Assembly: GCF_003641205.1 (NCBI RefSeq)
Contig: NZ_CP032762.1
Location: 3,100,001 to 3,164,000 of the forward strand
Direction of reading: 5' to 3'
Length of the DNA stretch: 64,000 nt
Source of the DNA: Rhodococcus sp. P1Y
Lineage (GTDB): Bacteria > Actinomycetota > Actinomycetes > Mycobacteriales > Mycobacteriaceae
The position numbers and the translations under genes are program-made. This document shows, piece by piece, positions 1 through 8,462 of the stretch. The notes beneath the pieces are model-generated. The model was not told the DNA's origin. It saw only the letters and a list, made by a program, of their open reading frames with translations, and did no database searches. Numbering within the stretch: the first letter of the stretch is position 1; each line of letters begins with the position of its first letter.

Positions 1-639
1 CTCCAGACGGGCCACACTGAGTCCAGGAGCGTCACGAGGAACCACGAAGGACTTGATCGCGGCGCGGCCTGCCGACTTGTCGACACTTGCCCACACCACG
101 ATGTGCGTCGAGCGCTCACCTGCGGTGACGTAGATCTTCTCGCCGTTGAGAACCCACTCGTCCCCGTCGAGGACGGCTGTGGTGGTGACGGCGGCCGAGT
201 CGGATCCGAAGCTGGGCTCGGTGATAGCCATCGAGGCCCACACCTTGCCGAAGCGCTCGAGCTGCTCGTCGGTGGAGACGGCGGCGATGGCCGAGTTACC
301 GAGTCCCTGGTAGGGGATGGAGAGAGTCAAACCGACGTCGCCCCAGCAGGTCTCGATGACGTTGACCAGTGCAGCCATGTTGCCGCCGTTGGCATTTGCC
401 GTCTTGCTCGGCTTCGGCGCGCTCTCGCTGTCCTTGGCGCGGCCGCCCGATGCACCGCCTACCTCGTTGCCCGCGTCGGCCATTCCTTCGACCATGGAGG
501 CCATGGTGTCGAGTTCGACGGGGTACTCGTGCTCGGCGAGATCGTACTTACGGGAGATGGGGCGAAAGATCTCGGCCGCGACCTGATGTGCCTGATTCGC
601 TTGCGCCCTGAGCTTCTTGGGTAGTTCGAGATTGATCAT
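1..639 (-). CDS. acyl-CoA dehydrogenase, C-terminus cut by window edge
   Basis: Reads leftward from ATG at 639 and runs out of the window after 213 codons, so only the N-terminal and middle (beta-barrel) domains are visible. The protein contains the dehydrogenase signature around SMAITEPSFGSDSAAV followed by NGEKIYVTAGERSTHIVVWA, which binds FAD and the acyl-CoA thioester in this family. It would oxidise an acyl-CoA and pass electrons to ETF. It starts 45 bases after the stop of the second dehydrogenase gene, so the two form an operon. An insertion rich in Gly, Ala, Lys and Ser (around residues 58-80) separates the N-terminal helices from the rest. Family is secure; substrate is not determinable. 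Confidence 0.85.
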   Translation of the reverse strand, partial: MINLELPKKLRAQANQAHQVAAEIFRPISRKYDLAEHEYPVELDTMASMVEGMADAGNEVGGASGGRAKDSESAPKPSKTANANGGNMAALVNVIETCWGDVGLTLSIPYQGLGNSAIAAVSTDEQLERFGKVWASMAITEPSFGSDSAAVTTTAVLDGDEWVLNGEKIYVTAGERSTHIVVWASVDKSAGRAAIKSFVVPRDAPGLSVARLE

Positions 640-684
640 GGTGTGTCGATTCCTTGGCGGGGTTCTCGAGAAATGGGAAGCGAA

Positions 685-2085
685 TCAGATGAGGACGATG
701 CCCTCGGTGACACCGACGGCGCGGAGATCGCGGTACCAGCGCTCCACGGGGTGTTCCTTGGTGAATCCGTGTCCGCCGAGCAGCTGAACGCCGTCGGAAC
801 CGATCTGCATTCCCTTCTCGGCTGCGAGGCGCCTTGCAAGTGCTGCTTCGCGGGCGAAGGACTTGCCCTGCTCGGCCCTCGATGCGCCACGCAGCGTTAC
901 CAGACGCAGTCCGTCGAGTTCGATTGCGATGTTTGCGACCATGAAGGCGACCGCCTGGCGATTGCTGATCGGCTCACCGAAGGCTTCGCGCTCGTTCACG
1001 TAGGGGATGACGTAGTCCAACACGGCTTGTCCGGTACCGACAGCCAAGGCCGACCATCCGAGGCGCGCGAGACTGATCGCGTCTGCATAGTCGAGCGCAC
1101 GCTGATCAGCATCACCGTCTCCCAGCAGTGCCGACTCGGGAACCGCGACATCCGTCAGCACCAGGCGTCCTAGGCCCGCTGCGCGCAGTCCCATGCTGGG
1201 ATCGGCTTCGACAACGAGGCCCTTGGTGTCGGACTCGACGATGAAGAACGAGGGGCGGCCTTCGAGTTCGGCTGCGACGATGAACAACTCGGAGCTTCCA
1301 GCAGCGGGAACCACGCTCTTGACGCCGTTGAGCTTGAAGCCGCTGGGGGAGCGCACTGCTTTCGTCTTCAAGACGAACGGATCGAACAACGCACGTGGTT
1401 CGTTGACTACGACGGATGCACCCGGCACCTTTTCGCCCACGAAAGCCGGAAGGTACGTCTTCTGCTGAGCGTCTGTGCCCCACTGGGTAAGTGCGACCGC
1501 CACACCGCTCGGCGCGAGGATCGGAAGAGCCAGGCCCATGTCGCCGTGCGCGAGCGCCTCGGCGACAAGCGCGTTGGTGACGGCGCCGCGTTCGCTCGCC
1601 GCTCCGTCGAGTTCTTCCGGAACGTTGATGAAGGTGATGCCCAGCTCTGCAGACCGTCGGACGAGATCCTCCGGTGATGCTGCTGCCTCATCCGCGTCGT
1701 GTGCTGCCGGCCGAATGATCTCTTCGGCGAACTCCTTGACCGTCTCGACGATCATGCGCTGTTCGTCGTCGGGCGTCAGATCGAAGTAGTCGAGATTCTT
1801 GACGGACGCGTCGTCGAGGCGCTTGGGCTTTTCGTTGCCACTGACCTTCGCGAAGGTCCGAGTAGCAGCACCGAGGGTTTTGAAGCCCGTCTTGGTGCTC
1901 TCGTACGTGACGCGGTCGATCGTCTGGCGGAGGTTGTACTTCTCCGCGAGGTCGGATCCGGTGATGGCCGTGAGCACGCGCATAGCGGTGCCGATGGCAT
2001 CACGCTTGTACGGATTGAGGCCAACCGCGGATGTGTCGCGAGGCGCTGTGCGCTTCGTCTCGATCACACTGTCTTGCTTGCTCAT
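685..2085 (-). CDS. acyl-CoA dehydrogenase family protein
   Basis: A 466-residue flavoprotein that should desaturate an acyl-CoA at C2-C3 and reduce ETF. An N-terminal extension of about 90 residues precedes the usual helical domain (starting near FDLTPDDEQRMIVETVKEFAEE). The C-terminus keeps the conserved QLLGGHGFTKEHPVERWYRD segment that contacts FAD. I do not see the canonical middle-domain T(E)P-GSD signature, so this may be a non-catalytic or divergent partner of the neighbouring dehydrogenase; such paired FadE genes are known to form heteromers. ATG at 2085 is chosen over GTG at 2091. The promoter region carries two TetR-type palindromes (2129-2166). Substrate unknown. Confidence 0.8.
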   Translation of the reverse strand: MSKQDSVIETKRTAPRDTSAVGLNPYKRDAIGTAMRVLTAITGSDLAEKYNLRQTIDRVTYESTKTGFKTLGAATRTFAKVSGNEKPKRLDDASVKNLDYFDLTPDDEQRMIVETVKEFAEEIIRPAAHDADEAAASPEDLVRRSAELGITFINVPEELDGAASERGAVTNALVAEALAHGDMGLALPILAPSGVAVALTQWGTDAQQKTYLPAFVGEKVPGASVVVNEPRALFDPFVLKTKAVRSPSGFKLNGVKSVVPAAGSSELFIVAAELEGRPSFFIVESDTKGLVVEADPSMGLRAAGLGRLVLTDVAVPESALLGDGDADQRALDYADAISLARLGWSALAVGTGQAVLDYVIPYVNEREAFGEPISNRQAVAFMVANIAIELDGLRLVTLRGASRAEQGKSFAREAALARRLAAEKGMQIGSDGVQLLGGHGFTKEHPVERWYRDLRAVGVTEGIVLI

Positions 2086-2128
2086 GATCACCAGCTGTTT
2101 CTCGGTGTCGGTCTCGGACTTGCACTAT

Positions 2129-2166
2129 CTTACTCCCGAGTAAGTTAGCTGTCTACTCCCGAGTAA
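2129..2166. promoter_or_regulatory. double TetR-type operator upstream of acyl-CoA dehydrogenase operon
   Basis: Two near-identical inverted repeats, TTACTCCCGAGTAA (2130-2143) and CTACTCCCGAGTAA (2153-2166), lie 23 bases apart between the divergent dehydrogenase and DUF1304 genes. Each is TTACTC/GAGTAA around a 2-base centre (the second has one outer mismatch). The geometry is typical of TetR-family fatty-acid regulators. The cognate regulator is not next to it. Confidence 0.7.
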
Positions 2167-2197
2167 GAAGTGAACGCAATCGCCGGGCCTGCGGGAT

Positions 2198-2584
2198 GTG
2201 GCAGCATGTGCGTTCGTGCCTGTCATCGCTCAGATCTTTGCGGCCGCTGCGGCTGCCCTCCACGTCGTGATCTTCGTGTTGGAAAGTGTTGCCTGGAGCA
2301 AGCCTGCCGTGTGGAAGAGGTTCGGTGTCACAAGTCAGTCGGACGCTGACGTGACGAAGCCGATGGCGTTCAATCAGGGCTTCTACAACCTGTTCCTGGC
2401 CGTTGGAATCGTGGTCGGCTTGATCGTCGGTGGCGCGGCCGGAGATGCGATCGTCGTATTCGCGTGTCTGAGCATCGTCGGAGCCGCGCTGGTATTGGCC
2501 ACCGGCGGCAAGAAGTACTTCCGCCCGGCGATCGTCCAGGGAATCACCCCGCTGATCGCGTTGGTGCTCACAGCTCTCCTCTGA
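2198..2584 (+). CDS. DUF1304 family integral membrane protein
   Basis: A small, highly hydrophobic protein of 128 residues with four predicted membrane helices (roughly residues 5-28, 60-80, 84-102 and 108-127 from GTG 2198). The segment MAFNQGFYNLFLA between helices one and two matches the conserved NQGxYN block of DUF1304 membrane proteins. Function unknown. Start could also be GTG 2216 (VPVIAQ), which would remove six residues; I see no strong ribosome binding site for either. It is divergent from the acyl-CoA dehydrogenases and shares the TetR-type operator region with them. It ends at a convergent terminator facing hisN. Confidence 0.75.
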   Translation: MAACAFVPVIAQIFAAAAAALHVVIFVLESVAWSKPAVWKRFGVTSQSDADVTKPMAFNQGFYNLFLAVGIVVGLIVGGAAGDAIVVFACLSIVGAALVLATGGKKYFRPAIVQGITPLIALVLTALL

Positions 2585-2615
2585 CCCTCTAGGTGACCGG
2601 AAATATCTAGAGGGT
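2584..2615. terminator. bidirectional hairpin between DUF1304 gene and hisN
   Basis: A perfect 9-base inverted repeat, ACCCTCTAG (2584-2592) and CTAGAGGGT (2607-2615), with a 14-base loop, sits between convergent genes. Confidence 0.6.
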
Positions 2616-2628
2616 TATGTATTTCCGC

Positions 2629-3417
2629 TCACGGGCGGCGAAGCCGACCAATCACGTCCTCATGCAGGATCGAGTTGGTCGCGACTGCACTTCCGCCGTG
2701 CGGGCCTGCATCTCCGTCGAGCGAGGTGAATCGGCCGCCTGCCTCCCGGACCAGAATGTCGAGGGGTGCCAGATCCCACAGCGAGACCTCCGGCTCGGTC
2801 GCGATGTCGAGGGTGCCCTCGGCGAGCAGACAATACGAGAAGAAGTCGCCGTATCCCCGTACACGCCACACGGAGTCCGTGAGGTCGATGAACCGGTCGC
2901 GGATCCCGCGCTCCTTCCACCCGGACAGACTGGCGAAACTCAAACTCGCCGAGGCGAGTTGGCGTACCGATGACACGGTGATCCGACGAGGTGCGCCGCC
3001 GTCGTACGACGTCCAGGCTCCGCCGTCCTTCGATGCCCACCAGCGACGGTTGAGCGCGGGCGCGCTGATGACTCCGACGACCGGCACGCCGTCCTCCAGC
3101 AATGCGATCAAGGTTGCCCAGATGGGGACACCGCGTACGAAGTTCTTGGTTCCGTCGATCGGATCGACAACCCATTGGCGCCCGTCGAACACTGCGTCGC
3201 CGCCGAATTCTTCCCCGAGAATCGCATCGTCGGGGCGCTGCTCGGCAACGATCGACCGAACTTTCCGCTCCACCGCAAGGTCGGCGTCGCTGACCGGACT
3301 CAGATCCGGCTTGTCGTCTACTTTCAGATCGAGAGCGAGGAACCGGTCACGGGTGATGTCGTCCGCCTGGTCGGCGATCGACAGGGCGAGTTGCAGGTCA
3401 GCGGCAGAGAAAGTCAC
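2629..3417 (-). CDS. hisN: histidinol-phosphatase, inositol monophosphatase family
   Basis: A 262-residue Mg-dependent phosphatase of the IMPase superfamily, of usual length. Metal ligands are all present: GEEF (68-71), DPIDGT (85-90) and WDLAP (214-218). In mycolate actinobacteria this subfamily removes phosphate from L-histidinol phosphate in histidine synthesis; the position beside prfB fits that orthologue, although an inositol phosphatase activity cannot be excluded from sequence alone. Start is GTG at 3417. It is transcribed away from prfB, from a shared 229-base intergenic region. Confidence 0.85.
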   Translation of the reverse strand: MTFSAADLQLALSIADQADDITRDRFLALDLKVDDKPDLSPVSDADLAVERKVRSIVAEQRPDDAILGEEFGGDAVFDGRQWVVDPIDGTKNFVRGVPIWATLIALLEDGVPVVGVISAPALNRRWWASKDGGAWTSYDGGAPRRITVSSVRQLASASLSFASLSGWKERGIRDRFIDLTDSVWRVRGYGDFFSYCLLAEGTLDIATEPEVSLWDLAPLDILVREAGGRFTSLDGDAGPHGGSAVATNSILHEDVIGRLRRP

Positions 3418-3646
3418 GCACCAACAGTAGTGCCCAGGGTGGCAGAGGCACCGTCACCCTGGGCGCTCCCGGCATCAGGCGGTGACTTCGTTCGACTTCC
3501 CGGTGGAGGGCAGCCGCAGACCCGTGGGTGAAGGACGCGGGCGAACCTGCTCACGCCGTGGATGGGTCCGATGCGGTCGGGAATTGTTCGACGCGGGGCG
3601 GCTCGATGGTCCGCTGCCTCGGCGACTGCCGGTAACCTTGACTCTC

Positions 3647-4759
3647 GTGCATCCTGACGTATCCGCGGACCTGAACGAACTCGACATCACCCTCACGACT
3701 ATCGAGTCGGTTCTCGATGTCGAGGAGCTGCGTCGGCGCATCGACGAGCTAGAACATCAGGCCGCGTCTCCGGACTTGTGGAACGACCAGGAACACGCGC
3801 AGCAAGTGACGAGCCAGCTCTCGCATGCGCAGGCGGAGTTGCGCCGAGCGGAGGAGCTCCGCAGCCGTCTCGACGACCTCCCTGTCCTCTACGAACTCGC
3901 CGAGGGCGAGGAAGGCGAGGCCGCCGTGTCGGCGACGGCGGATGCGGACGCAGAGCGGTTCTCGTTGCGCGAAGACATCGCCGCCGCCGAGGTGCGCACG
4001 CTCCTGTCCGGTGAGTACGACCAGCGCGACGCCCTCGTCAACATCCGATCCGGTGCAGGCGGGATCGATGCAGCGGACTGGGCAGAAATGTTGATGCGGA
4101 TGTACATCCGCTGGGCCGAGAAGCACGGCTACGGCGTCGAGGTCTACGACACGTCGTACGCGGAGGAAGCGGGCATCAAGAGCGCGACCTTCGCCGTCAA
4201 GGCCCCGTACACCTACGGCACCCTGTCGGTCGAGCAGGGAACCCACCGGCTCGTGCGCATCAGCCCGTTCGACAACCAGGGGCGTCGTCAGACGTCCTTC
4301 GCCGAGGTCGAGGTGCTGCCGGTGGTCGAGACCACCGACCACATCGAGATTCCCGAGGGCGACATTCGCGTCGACGTCTACCGGTCGTCCGGGCCGGGAG
4401 GACAGTCGGTCAACACCACCGACTCTGCGGTGCGTCTGACTCATATTCCGACGGGCATCGTGGTGACCTGCCAGAACGAGAAGTCTCAGCTGCAGAACAA
4501 GGTGTCGGCGATGCGTGTGCTGCAGGCCAAGCTGCTCGAAGTCAAGCGCAAGGAAGAGCGTGCCGAGATGGATGCCCTCAAGGGTGACGGCGGCAGTTCG
4601 TGGGGCAACCAGATGCGCTCGTACGTGCTGCATCCGTACCAGATGGTCAAGGATCTACGGACCGAGTACGAGGTGAACAATCCCTCCACCGTGCTCGACG
4701 GCGACATCGATGGTTTCCTGGAGGCAGGAATTCGATGGCGTATGCGGGGGGACGAGTAG
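3647..4759 (+). CDS. prfB: peptide chain release factor 2
   Basis: RF2 recognises UGA and UAA and triggers peptide release. The 370-residue protein has the SPF tripeptide anticodon (206-208) and the universal GGQ motif (251-253, in [10 protein letters not shown]). GTG 3647 gives the normal RF2 N-terminus; the longer open frame upstream (from 3482) has no RF2-like sequence. There is no in-frame UGA and no frameshift site near the N-terminus, so the autoregulatory +1 frameshift of many bacterial prfB genes is absent. The next gene begins 6 bases after the stop. Confidence 0.97.
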   Translation: MHPDVSADLNELDITLTTIESVLDVEELRRRIDELEHQAASPDLWNDQEHAQQVTSQLSHAQAELRRAEELRSRLDDLPVLYELAEGEEGEAAVSATADADAERFSLREDIAAAEVRTLLSGEYDQRDALVNIRSGAGGIDAADWAEMLMRMYIRWAEKHGYGVEVYDTSYAEEAGIKSATFAVKAPYTYGTLSVEQGTHRLVRISPFDNQGRRQTSFAEVEVLPVVETTDHIEIPEGDIRVDVYRSSGPGGQSVNTTDSAVRLTHIPTGIVVTCQNEKSQLQNKVSAMRVLQAKLLEVKRKEERAEMDALKGDGGSSWGNQMRSYVLHPYQMVKDLRTEYEVNNPSTVLDGDIDGFLEAGIRWRMRGDE

Positions 4760-4765
4760 ATCACC

Positions 4766-5683
4766 ATGATCACAGCACTGTCGTTCGGTGTTCCGCCGGA
4801 CTTGGAACGTTGGCTGACCGGCAGTGGACTGGAGATCGTGCTGTACATCCTCGGTGGGATGTTGATTGCGCGGTTGATCTCCTACCTGGGTTCGCGCATC
4901 ACCGACCGAATCGATTCGAACTACCAGCACAGCGACGCGCTTGTGCGCTCGGAGGCCGCGAAGCACCGTCACGCGCTGGCCCAGGTGATCACGTGGGTCG
5001 CCGTCACCATCGTCTACGTCCTCGTAACCATCGAAGTGTTACGACGGTTCGGGTTCGCGGTCACCAGCCTCGTGGCACCTGCGACGGTGTTGGGCGCTGC
5101 ACTCGGTTTCGGTGCGCAGCGAGTGGTCCAGGACATCCTCGCCGGCTTCTTCATCATCACCGAGCGGCAGTACGGATTCGGTGACACCGTGCAGATTGCG
5201 GTCAACGGATCGGCGGAGGACGCGGAAGGCACGGTCGAGGATGTGACCCTTCGCGTCACTCGGGTGCGGAGTGTCGACGGCGAAGTGATCACGGTGCCCA
5301 ACGGCCAGATCGTCAAGGCCATCAACCTGTCGAAGGATTGGGCTCGGGCTGTGGTCGACGTTCCGGTCCCGTCCATCGCGGACCTCAATCGGGTCAACGA
5401 GATCCTGCGAACGGTCGGACGCGCAGCGTTCGATGACGAGCGTCTACGTCCACTGTTGCTGGACGAGCCGACGGTGATGGGAGTGGAAAGCATCGAGGTC
5501 GACGTGGTCAACGTCCGACTCGTTGCCCGAACTCTGCCGGGCAAACAATTCCAAGTAGGCCGTGAACTGCGTGTTCGCGTCGCTGCAGCTCTCCAGCCCG
5601 AAGGAATCAGCGTCAGTCCCGACGTATCGACGGCAGGTGTCGCACCGGACGGTGCGTCGCGAGACAGGGAGGGGGAGCTATGA
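4766..5683 (+). CDS. small-conductance mechanosensitive channel (MscS family)
   Basis: A 305-residue membrane protein with about three N-terminal helices (roughly 18-38, 73-93 and 103-130). The pore-lining helix with Gly/Ala packing is visible as APATVLGAALGFGAQRVVQDILAGFFI, followed by the MscS beta domain (FGDTVQI ... VITVPNGQIVKAINLS). It should open under membrane tension and release solutes during osmotic downshift. It is 6 bases from prfB and overlaps the next gene by ATGA, so the three are probably co-transcribed. The C-terminal tail (about 30 residues) is hydrophilic and not conserved-looking. Confidence 0.92.
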   Translation: MITALSFGVPPDLERWLTGSGLEIVLYILGGMLIARLISYLGSRITDRIDSNYQHSDALVRSEAAKHRHALAQVITWVAVTIVYVLVTIEVLRRFGFAVTSLVAPATVLGAALGFGAQRVVQDILAGFFIITERQYGFGDTVQIAVNGSAEDAEGTVEDVTLRVTRVRSVDGEVITVPNGQIVKAINLSKDWARAVVDVPVPSIADLNRVNEILRTVGRAAFDDERLRPLLLDEPTVMGVESIEVDVVNVRLVARTLPGKQFQVGRELRVRVAAALQPEGISVSPDVSTAGVAPDGASRDREGEL

Positions 5684-6132
5684 CCGAATCGGACTCCGAT
5701 CCAGACCGTCCGAGAAGGAACTGGAAGATTCCCGCCCGCATCTACGGACGCGTCCGCACGTCGACGGTGTTGCTCGGCATCTGCTTCGTCCTTACGGCTC
5801 TGCTGTACGACCAGGTTCGGCCAGACCCCGAGCTGGTGCAGACTGGTCCACAACCGATCGACACGAGTCAGTACACCCAACAGCCGGCGTATCAACCGGA
5901 GTACACCGAGCCGTCGACGACACCCACGCCGAGCACGACCGAGGACCTTACGACCACCGAGGATCCGTCCGGTACCGGATCGACCTCCGGCGAGCCTGGT
6001 TCCACTTCGGGTGGGTCCGGTAGCTCCACCACGCAGGATCCGACGTACCTACCGGGGTTGACGGTTCCGCGGGAACTGAGATCGTTGTTCCCACCTGCTC
6101 CGCAGGCGCCGAGCGTCTCCGGAACTCCCTGA
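5680..6132 (+). CDS. single-pass membrane protein with Thr/Ser/Pro-rich exposed tail
   Basis: 150 residues: a basic N-terminus (residues 1-26), one membrane helix (about 27-45, STVLLGICFVLTALLY), and a long Thr/Ser/Gly/Pro-rich low-complexity region (about 75-125) ending in a short hydrophobic segment. The topology suggests a cytoplasmic N-terminus and a cell-wall-exposed tail. It overlaps mscS by ATGA and precedes ftsEX; an equivalent gene stands at this spot in mycobacteria. Function unknown; a role with the channel or division machinery is only a positional guess. Confidence 0.7.
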   Translation: MTESDSDPDRPRRNWKIPARIYGRVRTSTVLLGICFVLTALLYDQVRPDPELVQTGPQPIDTSQYTQQPAYQPEYTEPSTTPTPSTTEDLTTTEDPSGTGSTSGEPGSTSGGSGSSTTQDPTYLPGLTVPRELRSLFPPAPQAPSVSGTP

Positions 6133-6200
6133 GCGCGACCGCATTGCCCAAAGCCGGCCCCTGCAGATCCTCAGGCGACACACATGTTCCGCCGGGTCGG

Positions 6201-6224
6201 TTACCGGCGGGTAAGGGCTACACT
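6201..6224 (+). promoter_or_regulatory. putative ftsE promoter with palindrome
   Basis: A -10-like TACACT (6219-6224) stands 8 bases before the ftsE GTG at 6233, with no Shine-Dalgarno sequence in between, so a leaderless or near-leaderless ftsE transcript is likely. The palindrome TTACCGGCGGGTAA (6201-6214) overlaps the -35 position and could be an operator. Confidence 0.45.
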
Positions 6225-6232
6225 GGCGACCC

Positions 6233-6922
6233 GTGATCAGCACCACGAATGTCTCCAAGTCCTACAAGACCTCGACCAGGCCTGCCCTGGACAACGTGAC
6301 TGTCTCGGTGGAAAAAGGAGACTTCGTCTTCCTCATCGGCCCGTCGGGATCCGGCAAGTCGACGTTCATGCGTTTGCTGCTCAAGGAGGAGACGCCGACG
6401 TCGGGTGACATTCATGTCGCCGATTTTCACGTGAACCGTTTGTCGTCTCGTCGAGTCCCGAAATTACGCCAGTCCATGGGCTGCGTGTTCCAGGATTTCC
6501 GGTTGCTGCAGCAGAAGACCGTCGTGGAGAACGTCGCGTTCGCGCTGGAGGTCATCGGGAAGCCCCGTTCGATGATCAAGCGGACGGTGCCGGAAGTGCT
6601 CGATCTCGTGGGTCTCGGAGGCAAGTCGGATCGTCTGCCGACCGAACTCTCGGGTGGTGAGCAGCAGCGCGTCGCCATCGCGAGGGCCTTCGTCAACCGG
6701 CCGTTGGTCCTGCTCGCCGACGAGCCGACAGGAAACCTCGATCCTGACACCAGTCAGGACATCATGATGCTGCTCGAACGGATCAACCGCACCGGAACCA
6801 CCGTTCTGATGGCAACACACGACAACCACATCGTCGATTCCATGCGACGCAGAGTCATCGAATTGGACAACGGCCGCGTGGTGCGTGACGAGGCACGCGG
6901 GGTCTACGGCGTCGGTAGGTAG
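6233..6922 (+). CDS. ftsE: cell division ATP-binding protein FtsE
   Basis: ABC ATPase of the FtsEX complex, which in actinobacteria activates peptidoglycan hydrolases (RipC in mycobacteria) at the septum. The 229 residues contain Walker [10 protein letters not shown] (36-44), signature LSGGEQQ (139-145), Walker [10 protein letters not shown] (159-167) and the H-loop TVLMATHDN. Start is GTG 6233. FtsX follows after 63 bases. Length and motifs are all typical. Confidence 0.97.
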   Translation: MISTTNVSKSYKTSTRPALDNVTVSVEKGDFVFLIGPSGSGKSTFMRLLLKEETPTSGDIHVADFHVNRLSSRRVPKLRQSMGCVFQDFRLLQQKTVVENVAFALEVIGKPRSMIKRTVPEVLDLVGLGGKSDRLPTELSGGEQQRVAIARAFVNRPLVLLADEPTGNLDPDTSQDIMMLLERINRTGTTVLMATHDNHIVDSMRRRVIELDNGRVVRDEARGVYGVGR

Positions 6923-6985
6923 TGCCGCCGGTACCGCCTCCCACCTCGACCTTTTTCGTAGACACCGAAGGGCCCGGATTCTCCG

Positions 6986-7891
6986 ATGCGCGCAAGTTTC
7001 ATCTTCAGCGAAGTTCTCACTGGACTTCGACGCAACATCACGATGACCATCGCGATGATTCTGACCACGGCGATCTCGCTCGGCCTGTTCGGCGGCGGTC
7101 TCCTGGTGGTCCAGATGGCAGGCAAGACGCAGCAGATATTCCTCGACCGTGTCGAGGTGCAGATCTTTCTGACCGACGACATCTCGGCGACCGACGCCGA
7201 CTGTGCCGAGGAGACATGCCGAACGATACGAACGGATCTCGAGCAGACTCCGTCCGTCGTCTCGGTTCAGTACCTCAACCGCGACGACGCTGTGAAAGAT
7301 GCGACGGAACGCGTGTTCAAGGATCAACCTGAGCTTGCCGAATTGGTGAGCCCGGACAGTTTCCCGGCTTCGTTCAAGGTCAAGCTCAGCGATCCCGAGC
7401 GGTTCGGCGTCATCAACGACAACTTCGCAGGCCGGCCGGGCGTACAGAGTGTGCTCAATCAACGCGATCTCGTCGAGCGGTTGTTCAGCGTGCTCAACGG
7501 TGTCCGGAATGCAGCGTTCGCCATAGCGATCGTGCAGGCCGTCGCCGCTGTCCTGCTCATTGCCAACATGGTTCAGATCGCCGCGTTCACCAGACGGACC
7601 GAGGTCGGAATCATGAGGTTGGTCGGCGCGACCCGCTGGTACACCCAGCTCCCGTTCCTGCTCGAGGCAGTCGTCGCGGCCCTCATCGGGTCTGCGCTTG
7701 CGATCGGTGGGCTCTTCACTGCCAAGAACCTCTTCATCGACGACGTCCTGTCCGACGTGTACGAAGCCAATATTCTTGCCCGCATCTCCAACAGTGACGT
7801 ATTGCTGGTGTCGCCGTTCCTCGCTCTCGTCGGTGTGGGAATGGCCGCCGTAACTGCCTACATCACCCTGAGGCTGTACGTCCGGGAGTAA
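6986..7891 (+). CDS. ftsX: cell division protein FtsX
   Basis: Membrane partner of FtsE, 301 residues. A first helix (about 22-46), an extracellular domain (about 47-170) and three further helices in the C-terminal FtsX permease domain (about 175-200, 222-248, 268-295) are visible. The extracellular domain contains a close cysteine pair (CAEETC, about residues 72-77) that could form a disulfide, as seen in mycobacterial FtsX. It transmits ATP hydrolysis by FtsE to a periplasmic hydrolase. Confidence 0.96.
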   Translation: MRASFIFSEVLTGLRRNITMTIAMILTTAISLGLFGGGLLVVQMAGKTQQIFLDRVEVQIFLTDDISATDADCAEETCRTIRTDLEQTPSVVSVQYLNRDDAVKDATERVFKDQPELAELVSPDSFPASFKVKLSDPERFGVINDNFAGRPGVQSVLNQRDLVERLFSVLNGVRNAAFAIAIVQAVAAVLLIANMVQIAAFTRRTEVGIMRLVGATRWYTQLPFLLEAVVAALIGSALAIGGLFTAKNLFIDDVLSDVYEANILARISNSDVLLVSPFLALVGVGMAAVTAYITLRLYVRE

Positions 7892-7978
7892 ATCCGGTTG
7901 CGACGCAGTTCTATGCTTGAGCGATTGCGCGACGGACGCGTACCGCGGTAGCAGCGCTCGAGAAAGGGCCCGTATCAA

Positions 7979-8452
7979 GTGAGAGAGAAGGGCCGCAAGG
8001 CCATCGCGACCAACCGAAAGGCGCGCCACAACTATTCAGTGGTCGACGTCGTCGAGGCCGGTGTCGCGCTCGTCGGAACCGAGGTCAAGAGCTTGCGCGA
8101 CGGCAAGGCATCGCTGGCCGACGCGTTCGCGACGGTCGACGACGGCGAGGTGTGGTTGCGTGGCCTTCACATCGCGGAGTACACGCTCGGTAGTTGGACC
8201 AACCACGCTCCGCGCCGTACGCGCAAGCTGCTGTTGCACCGGCGAGAGATCGATCGACTGGCGACCAAGGTGAAGGACAGCAGCTATACGCTCGTTCCGC
8301 TGTCGATGTACTTCTCCGACGGCAAAGTCAAGGTCGAGTTGGCGCTGGCACGCGGTAAGCAGGACTACGACAAGCGTCAGGATCTCGCGCGCCGCACCGC
8401 CGAGCGCGAGGTCACACGCGAACTCGGTCGGCGAATCAAGGGCATGCGATGA
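7979..8452 (+). CDS. smpB: SsrA-binding protein SmpB
   Basis: 157-residue tmRNA partner that mimics the anticodon arm and brings tmRNA into the A site of stalled ribosomes. Family blocks are clear: NRKARHNYSV, GTEVKSLRDGKASLADAF, and the basic C-terminal tail KRQDLARRTAEREVTRELGR that enters the mRNA channel. GTG 7979 is the start, preceded by a purine-rich AGAAAGGG. In many relatives ssrA follows directly; here two genes lie between. Confidence 0.96.
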   Translation: MREKGRKAIATNRKARHNYSVVDVVEAGVALVGTEVKSLRDGKASLADAFATVDDGEVWLRGLHIAEYTLGSWTNHAPRRTRKLLLHRREIDRLATKVKDSSYTLVPLSMYFSDGKVKVELALARGKQDYDKRQDLARRTAEREVTRELGRRIKGMR

Positions 8453-8462
8453 GGAGAGTGCG

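Noticed and set aside
3482-3646. N-terminal extension of prfB
   Set aside because: The 55 residues before GTG 3647 do not resemble RF2 and begin in the hisN/prfB promoter region.
6464-8029. 521-codon minus-strand open frame opposite ftsE-ftsX-smpB
   Set aside because: Spans three well-identified genes and has no protein-like features.
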